This document shows positions 1-7,572 of a stretch of 57,973 nt of DNA, one piece after another (the first letter of the stretch is position 1; each line of letters starts with the position of its first letter). This DNA is from JAJVIP01 sp964405835. Lineage in GTDB: Bacteria > Elusimicrobiota > Elusimicrobia > F11. The notes under the pieces are model-generated. The model did no database searches and was not told the origin of the DNA. It worked only from the letters and a program-made list of their open reading frames with translations. Both the position numbers and the translations under genes were made by a program. Location: contig CAYOPN010000008.1 of NCBI GenBank assembly GCA_964405835.1, positions 1 through 57,973 of the forward strand. Direction: 5' to 3'.

Positions 1-666
1 CGTGATTACCCGTTGCTCGGCATCGGCCCCGGAAATTTTCCGAGCGCCTATTTGACCTACAAGATCGGCGGGACCGAGAACACGCTTTTTGCCCACAGTT
101 TTCCGCTCGCGATGCTGGCCGAGACCGGATTGATTGGGACCATTGCGCTGGCGAGTTTGATGGTTGCCGCAGGCCGGAATTGGTTGACTAGGACAGCTCC
201 GCGTCCGTGGCTGCCTGCGCTCGGGGGCCTGCTTCTTTTCACCTGCTTCAACATCGGCCACGAATATTTGGTGATCCAGCTGATGTTTGCAGTCTTAGCG
301 GGGACCTTAACGGCACAAAATCCGGGACCTTTATTTAAACCGCGCTGGTCGGTGGTGGTAATCGGTTGCGGCGTGGCACTGGCAGCCTCTACGTATATCG
401 CGGGACCGTTCTTCGCGAGCCAGCTGACCGTTACCGGCGATATTCACATGGCCGAACAAAACGGAAACGAAGCCGAAAAAAGTTACATCAGCGCAATCCA
501 GACCGATGGCCGCGCTTGGGAGCCTTATGCCGGGCTCGCTCGTTTGGCATTCGAACGGGCGGAATTTGTTTTGGCAGTCGAGTTTCAACAAAAAGCAATC
601 GATCGGAACCGGCTGTCAAAGCCCCTGCAAGACGACCTGGAAAGTTACCGTCGTCTTTTACGCTGA
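1..666 (+). CDS. O-antigen ligase/polymerase-like membrane protein (C-terminal part)
   Basis: The frame is already open at base 1, so only the last 221 residues are visible and the start lies outside. The visible part begins in the signature loop of the Wzy_C family: GIGPGNF, then AHSFPLAMLAETGLIG some 25 residues on. Membrane segments follow at about visible residues 33-58, 70-104 and 116-138, then a soluble tail of paired helices like a TPR unit (about 150-215). Members sit in the inner membrane and join or polymerise lipid-carried glycan on the periplasmic side. Ligase, polymerase or protein-glycosylating roles cannot be told apart here. The last 22 bases overlap the end of the convergent lipoprotein gene. 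Confidence 0.8.
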   Translation, partial: RDYPLLGIGPGNFPSAYLTYKIGGTENTLFAHSFPLAMLAETGLIGTIALASLMVAAGRNWLTRTAPRPWLPALGGLLLFTCFNIGHEYLVIQLMFAVLAGTLTAQNPGPLFKPRWSVVVIGCGVALAASTYIAGPFFASQLTVTGDIHMAEQNGNEAEKSYISAIQTDGRAWEPYAGLARLAFERAEFVLAVEFQQKAIDRNRLSKPLQDDLESYRRLLR

Positions 667-1208
667 AGCAATTTTTTTCCGGAGCGGGACTTGAGGACCG
701 CAATTTGTTCGATGGCTTCCCGTACGCCTGGAGAAACGCTCAGGACTTTTTCGAATGACGCGATCGCCTCGTCCCCTTTCCCTTCCAGGTAGTAGCTGTT
801 TCCAAGTCCCAATAGAGCGAGTGGATCGTCCGGCCGTTTGCTCAACGCTTCTTGAAAATATTTCCGCGCCATAGCGGGATGGTTTTGGGCCAAGTGCAGG
901 TTTCCGAGCGCGTAAGACGAATCGAAGGTTTGACGGGACAAAGCGGCAGCCTTGGTGTAGGCCTCCGACGCCTTGTCGGTGTTGCGCAACTGGTGGTACG
1001 ACTTGCCGAGGACCTCGTAGGCGCGGCCTTTTACGTCGTTGCCGTCCGATTCTTTCCATGAAGTGAGGCCGTTGTTAATGGCATCGACCGCGTCGATGTA
1101 GTTCTTTTCGCTGAAGGATTTTTCCGCCTGTGCGACGATGTCCGGAAAATTTTTTCCGCAGGAAATCAGTGAAAAGCAGGCAAGCGCGAGCATAAAAGAC
1201 CGGTTCAT
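645..1208 (-). CDS. TPR-repeat lipoprotein
   Basis: 187 residues. A start at 1208 gives a clean lipoprotein signal (MNRSFMLALACFSLISC, cysteine 17 acylated); the frame is open further upstream, but that extension would bury the signal. The mature part is a run of TPR helices from about residue 25 to 175, with the usual A/G-Y-x-L-G-x-L and P-DDPLALLGLGNSYY patterns, and a basic C-terminus (KKLLQRKRRR). TPR lipoproteins usually scaffold envelope complexes; no partner is evident. It is transcribed away from manA, with 26 bases between the two starts, and its 3' end overlaps the O-antigen-ligase-like gene by 22 bases. Confidence 0.85.
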   Translation of the reverse strand: MNRSFMLALACFSLISCGKNFPDIVAQAEKSFSEKNYIDAVDAINNGLTSWKESDGNDVKGRAYEVLGKSYHQLRNTDKASEAYTKAAALSRQTFDSSYALGNLHLAQNHPAMARKYFQEALSKRPDDPLALLGLGNSYYLEGKGDEAIASFEKVLSVSPGVREAIEQIAVLKSRSGKKLLQRKRRR

Positions 1209-1234
1209 TGCGGCGGATTGTAGAATAAACGTCC

Positions 1235-2302
1235 ATGAACAGCATCGACCCATCCTTGCTTAACAATCCGCTCCAGCTCGAACCGGGCAATTTCACCGAC
1301 CAGATGTGGGGCGGCGATTGGATTACGCGTTTTAAGGGACTCCCCGCTTCCAAAGGTCCCATCGGAGAATCCTGGGAATTCAGCGCGCGCGCCGAACGCC
1401 CTTCGTTTGTGGTCGTGGGCGGGAAACGTGTCTCCATGATCGAGCTGCTGGCGGCCCACCGGCAACAAATCCTCGGAGGTTCCGATCCCCTGCTCATCAA
1501 ATTCATCGACGCCCGCGATGATTTGTCACTGCAAGTCCATCCTTCCGATGGGAACGCCGTAAAGGGCGCCGGCAAATCCGAAGCGTGGCTTATCGTTGGG
1601 ACCGGGGACGCCGACGGCGACGGGCACATTTATCTCGGGTTCAATCCCGGAAAAGCGGCCGGTTTTTCCGACCCTGAAATGTTTGCTTCCGCTTTTTTCG
1701 ACGCGCTCAACCAGGCGAACTCGCTCGGCGCTAGCCAAGACCCGAACGTGCGCGCGAAAGCGGAACGCTTGATTGTTCCTTACTTGAACAAACTCCGCGT
1801 GCGAGCGGGCGAGGTGTACGAAGTCCGGCCCGGCGTTGTGCACGCGACCGGCCGCGGCGTGCATCTGTACGAAGTCCAGCAATCCAGCGACACGACCTAC
1901 CGCGTTTGGGACTGGAACCGGCCCGACGTGAAAAAATTAGCGGCAGGAAAATCCGTGTTCCGTGAACTGCATTTGAAAGAAGCGCGCACCGTGATGGATT
2001 TCCGCGCTTTTCCTGCCGAAGAATTCCGTCAAGCTCCTGCTCCCGATGGGACTTTGATCGTGGAACATGAAAAGAAATTCGCGGCCGCGCGGACCGTGCT
2101 TTCAAAAACCGGCGACGAAACGAAGATTGGCGGTAATGGCCGTTATCAGGTGGTGACTCTGTTGCGGGGGAAAGTGCGGGTGGGAAAAGATGTGGTTCTG
2201 GCCGCCGGCCATTCGAGCTTGATACCGGCTTGCGCGGGCGCGGTGACGATCAAAGCCGAGACCGCCCCGGCCGAAATTATTCGCGCTTACGTTCCGATTT
2301 GA
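1235..2302 (+). CDS. manA: Mannose-6-phosphate isomerase, class I
   Basis: 355 residues. It interconverts mannose-6-phosphate and fructose-6-phosphate in the cytoplasm, feeding GDP-mannose and glycan synthesis. The cupin metal site is visible: LSLQVHPSD (Gln100, His102), EAWLIVG (Glu116) and GVVHATGRG (His203), followed by the conserved YEVQQSSDTTYRVWDWNR block at about 212-229. Length fits the shorter bacterial type I enzymes. It stands alone on the plus strand between two leftward genes and overlaps the next, convergent gene by 16 bases. Nearby glycosyltransferase and O-antigen-ligase-like genes agree with a role in surface glycan precursor supply. Confidence 0.93.
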   Translation: MNSIDPSLLNNPLQLEPGNFTDQMWGGDWITRFKGLPASKGPIGESWEFSARAERPSFVVVGGKRVSMIELLAAHRQQILGGSDPLLIKFIDARDDLSLQVHPSDGNAVKGAGKSEAWLIVGTGDADGDGHIYLGFNPGKAAGFSDPEMFASAFFDALNQANSLGASQDPNVRAKAERLIVPYLNKLRVRAGEVYEVRPGVVHATGRGVHLYEVQQSSDTTYRVWDWNRPDVKKLAAGKSVFRELHLKEARTVMDFRAFPAEEFRQAPAPDGTLIVEHEKKFAAARTVLSKTGDETKIGGNGRYQVVTLLRGKVRVGKDVVLAAGHSSLIPACAGAVTIKAETAPAEIIRAYVPI

Positions 2303-3027
2303 CCGCGCAGTCTTTCGCCGCGCTCTTTCATCATCTTTAAATCGGCCGCATCCACATCGGCGGTCGGCGTGAGTCCTTTCAAAATGTCCAGATGTTCCAG
2401 CGCTTTTTTCTTGTCCCCGCCCGCCGTTCCAAGAAATTCCGCCATGTAATACTGATTGAACGCGTTGGAAGGGTCCATCGCCACCGCTTTTTCAAGTTGC
2501 TCGCGCGCGCGTTTCTTGCTGCCGCCCGCAATACCGGGGACCTTATAGTCGACGATGCCGAGCACGCGGTATCCGGCGCCTCCCTGGAATTTTTCATCAA
2601 GTTGGTTGATCGCGTTCATTTCCTGCCGGATCGGTTTTACCAGCGCCAGACTTTTCATGACACCCTTCACTTCGCCGTAGCTCCCGTACAGTCCGCCGAG
2701 CCAGAAATGGGCCTCGATTGATTTTGGATCGAGCTCCACGGCTTTTTTCGCGATGGCGATGCCTTTTTCAAAGAGCGCGATTTTTTCCTTCTTTGCTTTA
2801 GCGTGGTCCGCAAGCCAGTACGTGGCGCGCGCCGCTTTCCAAAGTGGCGCGACCTCCGAGGGGTTGGCGGCCGCGGCTTGTTCGTAGAGTGCGAGCGCTT
2901 CCGCTGCGCCGGTGGTTTCGGTCCGCTGCGCGTATAGTTGGTCGGCTTTGGTCAGGTCGGCCGCGCGGAGCGCGAAGGGAGTGCAGGCAAACAAAAACAA
3001 CAGGGTGTATCGAAGGACAATGGTCAT
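2287..3027 (-). CDS. Secreted TPR-like protein, possibly TatT family
   Basis: 246 residues from the ATG at 3027, chosen because it opens a textbook signal peptide (MTIVLRYTLLFLFACTPFALRA, then AD). The rest is helical repeats: a TPR-like block at about 25-110, the phrase ELDPKSIEAHFWLGGLYG, then KVPGIAGGSKKRAREQLEKAVAMDPSN. That last pattern is typical of TatT/TP0956-type proteins, which sit next to TRAP transporters in some bacteria, but no TRAP genes are present here. It lies 13 bases after the CNNM-CBS-EIIA gene and is probably the last gene of that leftward operon. Function unknown beyond a periplasmic repeat protein. Confidence 0.75.
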   Translation of the reverse strand: MTIVLRYTLLFLFACTPFALRAADLTKADQLYAQRTETTGAAEALALYEQAAAANPSEVAPLWKAARATYWLADHAKAKKEKIALFEKGIAIAKKAVELDPKSIEAHFWLGGLYGSYGEVKGVMKSLALVKPIRQEMNAINQLDEKFQGGAGYRVLGIVDYKVPGIAGGSKKRAREQLEKAVAMDPSNAFNQYYMAEFLGTAGGDKKKALEHLDILKGLTPTADVDAADLKMMKERGERLRGQIGT

Positions 3028-3040
3028 AAAAACTCCTTTG

Positions 3041-4537
3041 TTATCCGGCGACGATGGACTCCGACGTGCGGACGGCATCCAGAAATTGGGCGGGCGTTTT
3101 GGCGCGCATGAGCTGTTTGAGCAATGTTTCGTTCTGCGCGAGCGTGGCCACGCGCGACAAGATTCGCAGCTGCTCCAACGGCGCGGCCGCCGGCGTGAGG
3201 ATCAAGAAAACGAGTTTGACCGGCGTTTTGTCGGGTGCGACAAAATTCACCGGGTGTTTGCTGCGACCGATGGCCACCATCGAACGCGGCAGGCCCGCGA
3301 CGCGCGCGTGCGGCACCGCCACGCCTTTGCCGATCGCGGTTGAAAGCTGAACTTCGCGGGACATGACGGCGTTCTCGATCGCTTTCGCATCGAGCAACGG
3401 GTTCGAAGACTTGAGCCGTAACGCCAAGTTGCGCACCGCGTCCGCCGACGCGGTCTCTTTCATTTCGAGGTCGATTGTTTCCTCGCTCAGCAATTGTTGA
3501 AACGACCAGGCGTTCGGTGCGTCGAACTCGTCCAGAATTTCCCCGAGCAGTTCCTCGATCACGTCTTCGAGCGTGATGACGCCCACCGGCTTCCCGGCTT
3601 TGGTGACGACCACCATGTGTTTGCCTTGCGTGGTCATGGTTTTTAAGAGCGGCTGGAGCGGCGCGCCTTCGTCCACTTTCACGACCGCGCGGGCAAGCCG
3701 CGGAAGGTCCGGGATTCCGGCGCCTTGCAGCGCCAGGTCTTTCACATGAATGAACCCCGCGATGTGGTCGAGGTCGGGATTGACCAGCGGGTAACGAGAG
3801 AAGTGGTGCGATTGCAAAATTTGCCGGTTTTGGTCCCACGAATTGGCCGTGGACAACGCCACGATCTTATCGCGCGGCACCATCGCGTCGCGGACTTTTA
3901 AGTCTTCGAAATCAAACAGGTTTTCGATGAGCAACAGCCGGTCGAGCGGCATCAGTCCTTTTTCTTGCGACATCCCGATCATGATCCGCACTTCGTCCTC
4001 GGTAAAAACTTCCTGGTGCTCCGATACGGGCTTGAGGCCGATAAGACGCGAAACCAGTCGTGAGCTTTTCGCCATGAGCTGGATCGGGATCCGCAGCGCC
4101 TTGTAGAAGGCGGTGAGCGGGATTGAGACCCACAACGCGATCGGCTCGGCCTTTTGGATCGCAATCGAGCGCGGTACAAGCTCGGCAAAAACGATCTGCG
4201 TGTAAATGATCACGCAGAACGCGAGCACCGTGTTTAACTGCGTGGTGTAAGGAGCAAGAAACGAAGGCCAGTCGAACATGCGGTCGACGAAACCGGAGGC
4301 CACCGGTGTTCCGGCCCAACCCAACGCCAGCGTCGACATCGTCACGCCGATCTGGATGGCCGAAAGGTAACTGTCCATGTTGTCCATCATCGCGATCACG
4401 AGCGTGGCGCGCGTGCGGCCGTCGGCGCGCATCACTTCCAGGCGGGCGCGCTGCGCTTTGACGAGCGCAAACTCGGCCAGCACGAAAAAGATATTGAGGC
4501 AGAGGAAGAGGAGAGTTAGGAGAAGGTGCAGCGTCAC
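3041..4537 (-). CDS. CNNM-type membrane protein with CBS pair fused to a PTS EIIA domain
   Basis: 498 residues in three parts. Residues 1-150 are a DUF21/CNNM membrane domain with about four hydrophobic segments. Residues 210-330 hold a CBS pair (RDAMVPRDKIVALST; ITLEDVIEELLGEI). Residues 345-495 are a PTS EIIA type-2 (PtsN-like) domain with the phosphorylatable histidine in GVAVPHAR (His410). CNNM/CorC relatives handle Mg2+ or other divalent cations and normally end in a CorC_HlyC domain. Here that domain is missing and the EIIA domain takes its place. The start overlaps the stop of the upstream gene by 4 bases. An EIIA tail suggests control by phosphotransfer, which is inference. Confidence 0.88.
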   Translation of the reverse strand: MTLHLLLTLLFLCLNIFFVLAEFALVKAQRARLEVMRADGRTRATLVIAMMDNMDSYLSAIQIGVTMSTLALGWAGTPVASGFVDRMFDWPSFLAPYTTQLNTVLAFCVIIYTQIVFAELVPRSIAIQKAEPIALWVSIPLTAFYKALRIPIQLMAKSSRLVSRLIGLKPVSEHQEVFTEDEVRIMIGMSQEKGLMPLDRLLLIENLFDFEDLKVRDAMVPRDKIVALSTANSWDQNRQILQSHHFSRYPLVNPDLDHIAGFIHVKDLALQGAGIPDLPRLARAVVKVDEGAPLQPLLKTMTTQGKHMVVVTKAGKPVGVITLEDVIEELLGEILDEFDAPNAWSFQQLLSEETIDLEMKETASADAVRNLALRLKSSNPLLDAKAIENAVMSREVQLSTAIGKGVAVPHARVAGLPRSMVAIGRSKHPVNFVAPDKTPVKLVFLILTPAAAPLEQLRILSRVATLAQNETLLKQLMRAKTPAQFLDAVRTSESIVAG

Positions 4538-5628
4538 TTCCCGGCCTTTTTAAATCCGGCGGGCACGTCGAATTGTCCGGTCCCCAGCGCATCGGTGTTG
4601 ACGGACTTCACTTCGTAATACGTCGACAGCACCGGTTCGCCGGCCCGCTTCTCGTCCGACTTTTCCTTTTTTTCTCTCATTTTCTTTTTGGCGAAATTGC
4701 CCAGCAGACCGCCGGCGATGTCGGTGGCGCTGCCCGAGGTATCAATGTTGGATTCTTCGGCCTCGGCCTGTTTCCTGGCCTGCGCTTTTTCTTTTTCGCT
4801 TCGCGCCACGGCTTTCGGGTCTTCTTTGACGGTCCAAATTGTTTCGGTCGCCACCGGGAATCCATCGATGCCGTCGACTTTCTTGCGCAGACCGGCGAGC
4901 ATCTCCTCGGTCTTGGGGCCGCCCACGCCGAGCAGCATGCGCACGGAGTTCTCATCGAACGTTTTGTTTTTATCGGCGGACATCGAGAACCCCAGCTTTT
5001 GCATATAGGCCTTCGCGAATTTCATCTGTTCGTCGTTGGCCTGGCGCAACGTTTTTGTCCAGGCCGTGGTCCAAATATTGGTGTTGAGCAGAAACGACGT
5101 CACTTCTTCAGTGGCGATCTCCTCCACTTCCACCACCGCGTTCGCCAAATAGTGTTCGGTGGGAAACCCATTGATGGTTTTTTTCTCGCCGGTCTTCTTC
5201 ACGGTGAAGTCGCTGCGTTTGAGCCGGTGCGTGGGTTTCTCGTCTTTCTCGGGGGAGGGTGCGCCTGGCGTTGTCGGTTTGTTGGGTGGTTTTTCGCCGG
5301 CTTGGTCGCCGGGCTTTTTGGCGACAGTGATGGAACGCTCGGTGTAGGTCTTTTTTTTGATGTTTAGGTCCCAAATCTTGTCCAGGTCAACGCGGATGAT
5401 TTGGTTCCGGTCTCCGCTCGCCATGCGCATCAACGCGTTCTGGTATTTGACGGTCCGTTCGACGCGGGATTTGTCCCCCTGAAATTGTTCGACGGACTGG
5501 CCTTCAAAGGCGCCGTGGCCTTTAAAACCGCCGCTGCGTTGATACGTCGTCAATGTGACATCGGCCCAGGCGGACGTGGAAAGGAAATAAACCAGGGGGA
5601 GGGCGAAAACGCGACGTATTGGTTTCAT
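4534..5628 (-). CDS. Secreted DUF4412-like protein
   Basis: 364 residues from the ATG at 5628, which opens a signal peptide (MKPIRRVFALPLVYFLSTSAWA). The N-terminal half resembles the DUF4412 pattern: a beta-rich stretch with IIRVDLDKIWDLNIKKKTYTE, a Pro-rich linker (about 125-150), then KTINGFPTEHYLANAVVEVEE. That family is periplasmic and of unknown function. A Lys/Glu-rich segment lies at about 290-340. It is the first gene of a leftward set (this gene, the CNNM fusion with a 4-base overlap, then the TatT-like gene) and is divergent from the glycosyltransferase, with about 70 bases between starts. Confidence 0.7.
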   Translation of the reverse strand: MKPIRRVFALPLVYFLSTSAWADVTLTTYQRSGGFKGHGAFEGQSVEQFQGDKSRVERTVKYQNALMRMASGDRNQIIRVDLDKIWDLNIKKKTYTERSITVAKKPGDQAGEKPPNKPTTPGAPSPEKDEKPTHRLKRSDFTVKKTGEKKTINGFPTEHYLANAVVEVEEIATEEVTSFLLNTNIWTTAWTKTLRQANDEQMKFAKAYMQKLGFSMSADKNKTFDENSVRMLLGVGGPKTEEMLAGLRKKVDGIDGFPVATETIWTVKEDPKAVARSEKEKAQARKQAEAEESNIDTSGSATDIAGGLLGNFAKKKMREKKEKSDEKRAGEPVLSTYYEVKSVNTDALGTGQFDVPAGFKKAGK

Positions 5629-5698
5629 GATGGCTTTGTCTCCTTTATTTATTTTAATCCGGCGGATGGAACCTTCCCATTTTTCCAAAGAGCGGACA

Positions 5699-7306
5699 AT
5701 GCCGATGTGGTTCGCGATCGCCTTTCTGGCGCTGTTGTTTGTCGATCTGCCCGGTTCAAAATTGTTTGACCCCGATGAAACGCGTTACGCGGAAATTCCA
5801 CGTGAAATGGTCCAGGCCGGCGACTGGCGGACCATTACGTTGAACGGCATGCCGTATTTTGAGAAGCCGCCGTTGTTGTATTGGCTGAACGCGGCCTCCA
5901 TGCACATCTTTGGCGAAACCACCTGGGCCGCGCGTTTGCCGACCAGGCTGGCCGCGGCGGGGACCGTGGCGCTCCTCATTATTAATGTGGGCCCCTGGGC
6001 CGGACTCCTCTATATATCGGCGATGTTGGCGTTCGCGCTCGGCCGCATCAATCTCACCGATGGACTGCTCAGCTTCCTGCTCACCTGGACCTTTTTTAAT
6101 TTGAGAAATTTCCTGGCGGCCCGCGAAAGTGGAAGTTCCGCGCACCGGGAAGCGCTTTTGCTCGGTATCGCGGCATCCTTGGCGATGTTGGCCAAAGGAC
6201 TTATTGCGATTGTTCTACCGGGTCTCGTGTTGTTGGTTTGGGTCGCCGTACTCAAGCGTTGGCGCAGTATCGGTGCACTGCTGTTTTCCTGGGCGCCCGC
6301 CGTATTTATCCTCATTACGGTGCCGACCTTTATGTTCATTGAGAAATACAACCCGGGTTTCTCCCACTTCTTTTTTATCCGCGAGCATTTTCAACGATAT
6401 TCCTCCGATATTCATGAGCGCACCGGTCCGTTGTTGTATTTCGTTCCGGTTCTGCTCGGCGGCTTTCTTCCATGGACGCCGTTTTTTCTTTCGACACTGA
6501 CAAAGAAAATTAAAAACCGTCCGGACGACCTTTATTTCGCTCTATGGGCTTTGGTTCCTTTCGCGTTCTTCTCCCTGTCGCATTCCAAGTTGATTCCCTA
6601 CGTGCTGCCGTGTTTTCCAGCCATGGCGGCCTTGACCGCTTCTGCTATCGCGTCGGGAGAGAAACCGTTGTCGACGCGTTTGTGGATGGGGAATGCGATC
6701 TTCATCACGGGTTTCGCCATTGTCGGTGTTTTCTTTGCGCCGCAAACAGCCCTTATGGAGCGCGTTCCTTTTTACCCGCAGGCGCTAGCGATGGCTTTCT
6801 TCATGGTGGCCGGCGCGTGGGCAGCGTTTTTTCTGCGGCACAACATTCACCGCGCGTTGTTGGCGATGGCCTTGGCCTGGTTCGGAGTTTTGTCCACGGT
6901 GGTTGTGTTGGCGCCGCGGTTGTCCGCCGAGTATTCGGATTATTGGCTGGCCGATAAAATCGCGATCTTGCCGGAAAACTCGTTCGTGTGTTACAACGGA
7001 TATTCGCACGGCGTGCGCTGGTACTTGAACCGAAACATTGCGGTCACCGGTTTTAAAGGCGAGTTGGCCTCCGACGGCGTCTTGCCAGCGGACCGTTTCT
7101 GGCCGCTTCCCGAATTTTGGAAACGGTGGAACTCCGCCGAAAAGTTGACCGTGTATGTGCCGCGGCGCGGCAAGTCGCGCCGCATTGACGATTTCCGGTT
7201 GTGTCCCAGGTTGCCCGTGGTGCTCGCGGAGAACCATCACTCGCTGTTGATTGCCAACTTTGACCCGGACCCGTCATCCCGGCGAAAGCCGGGATCCAGT
7301 CTTTGA
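5699..7306 (+). CDS. ArnT-like (GT83/PMT_2) membrane glycosyltransferase
   Basis: 535 residues. The start at 5699 is preceded by AAAGAG at a good distance; an ATG at 5666 is possible but has no ribosome site. Family marks are the first-loop DPDETRYAEIPREM (acidic catalytic region), then FEKPPLLYWLNAAS and RLPTRLAAA. About eleven hydrophobic segments run to residue 420, followed by a periplasmic tail. Such enzymes move a sugar from undecaprenyl phosphate to lipid A or other acceptors on the outer face of the inner membrane. The last nine or so codons lie inside a REP-like repeat, so the natural C-terminus may have been altered. Confidence 0.88.
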   Translation: MPMWFAIAFLALLFVDLPGSKLFDPDETRYAEIPREMVQAGDWRTITLNGMPYFEKPPLLYWLNAASMHIFGETTWAARLPTRLAAAGTVALLIINVGPWAGLLYISAMLAFALGRINLTDGLLSFLLTWTFFNLRNFLAARESGSSAHREALLLGIAASLAMLAKGLIAIVLPGLVLLVWVAVLKRWRSIGALLFSWAPAVFILITVPTFMFIEKYNPGFSHFFFIREHFQRYSSDIHERTGPLLYFVPVLLGGFLPWTPFFLSTLTKKIKNRPDDLYFALWALVPFAFFSLSHSKLIPYVLPCFPAMAALTASAIASGEKPLSTRLWMGNAIFITGFAIVGVFFAPQTALMERVPFYPQALAMAFFMVAGAWAAFFLRHNIHRALLAMALAWFGVLSTVVVLAPRLSAEYSDYWLADKIAILPENSFVCYNGYSHGVRWYLNRNIAVTGFKGELASDGVLPADRFWPLPEFWKRWNSAEKLTVYVPRRGKSRRIDDFRLCPRLPVVLAENHHSLLIANFDPDPSSRRKPGSSL

Positions 7307-7362
7307 CCTTGCTTTTGAAAAATGTTTGAAACCTGGGTCCCGGCTTTCGCCGGGATGACGGG
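7270..7362. repeat. REP-like inverted pair (BIME-like)
   Basis: Two 30-base units, 7270-7299 and 7333-7362, are inverted copies of each other with a single mismatch, 33 bases apart. Each contains its own hairpin (CCCGGCGAAAGCCGGG in the left copy, complement in the right). This is the pattern of REP/BIME elements seen in many bacteria. The left copy lies inside the 3' end of the glycosyltransferase gene and supplies its stop region. It could also end or stabilise the transcript. Confidence 0.85.
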
Positions 7363-7418
7363 GCATTTGATATTGTGGCGTCGTTATATTTCCAAATTCA
7401 TTTGAAGGAGTTCGTTTT

Positions 7419-7568
7419 ATGGATCGCGCACGCGATAAACAAAAAGCAGGACAAAAAAGCGGCCGCAAACGCCGTTATTCTTTGGAAGAACGCCATCGTC
7501 TTGGTATTTCCGCCACCGCCCGCGCCGCGGCCCGTCGCGCCGAGAAAGCCGCAAAGAAAGGAAAATAA
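7419..7568 (+). CDS. Small, very basic protein (49 residues)
   Basis: A short gene with a strong ribosome site (GAAGGAG, 8 bases before the ATG). The product is 49 residues and rich in Lys, Arg and Ala: it starts MDRARDKQKAGQKSGRKRRY, continues with SLEERHRLG, and ends RRAEKAAKKGK. The composition suggests a nucleic-acid-binding or ribosome-associated peptide, but I recognise no family. It lies between the REP-like pair and the CsgG/FlgO-like gene, four bases before the proposed start of the latter, so the two are probably co-transcribed and may be translationally coupled. A longer frame covers it, but the long-frame residues here look non-coding. Confidence 0.6.
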   Translation: MDRARDKQKAGQKSGRKRRYSLEERHRLGISATARAAARRAEKAAKKGK

Positions 7569-7572
7569 TTCC

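Noticed and set aside
4573..5367. 264-residue frame opposite the DUF4412-like gene
   Set aside because: Phe/Gly-rich antisense shadow; the leftward gene has a signal peptide and operon spacing.
7375..7572. Long frame leading into the CsgG/FlgO-like gene
   Set aside because: Residues look non-coding, no ribosome site, and it covers the small basic ORF in another frame.
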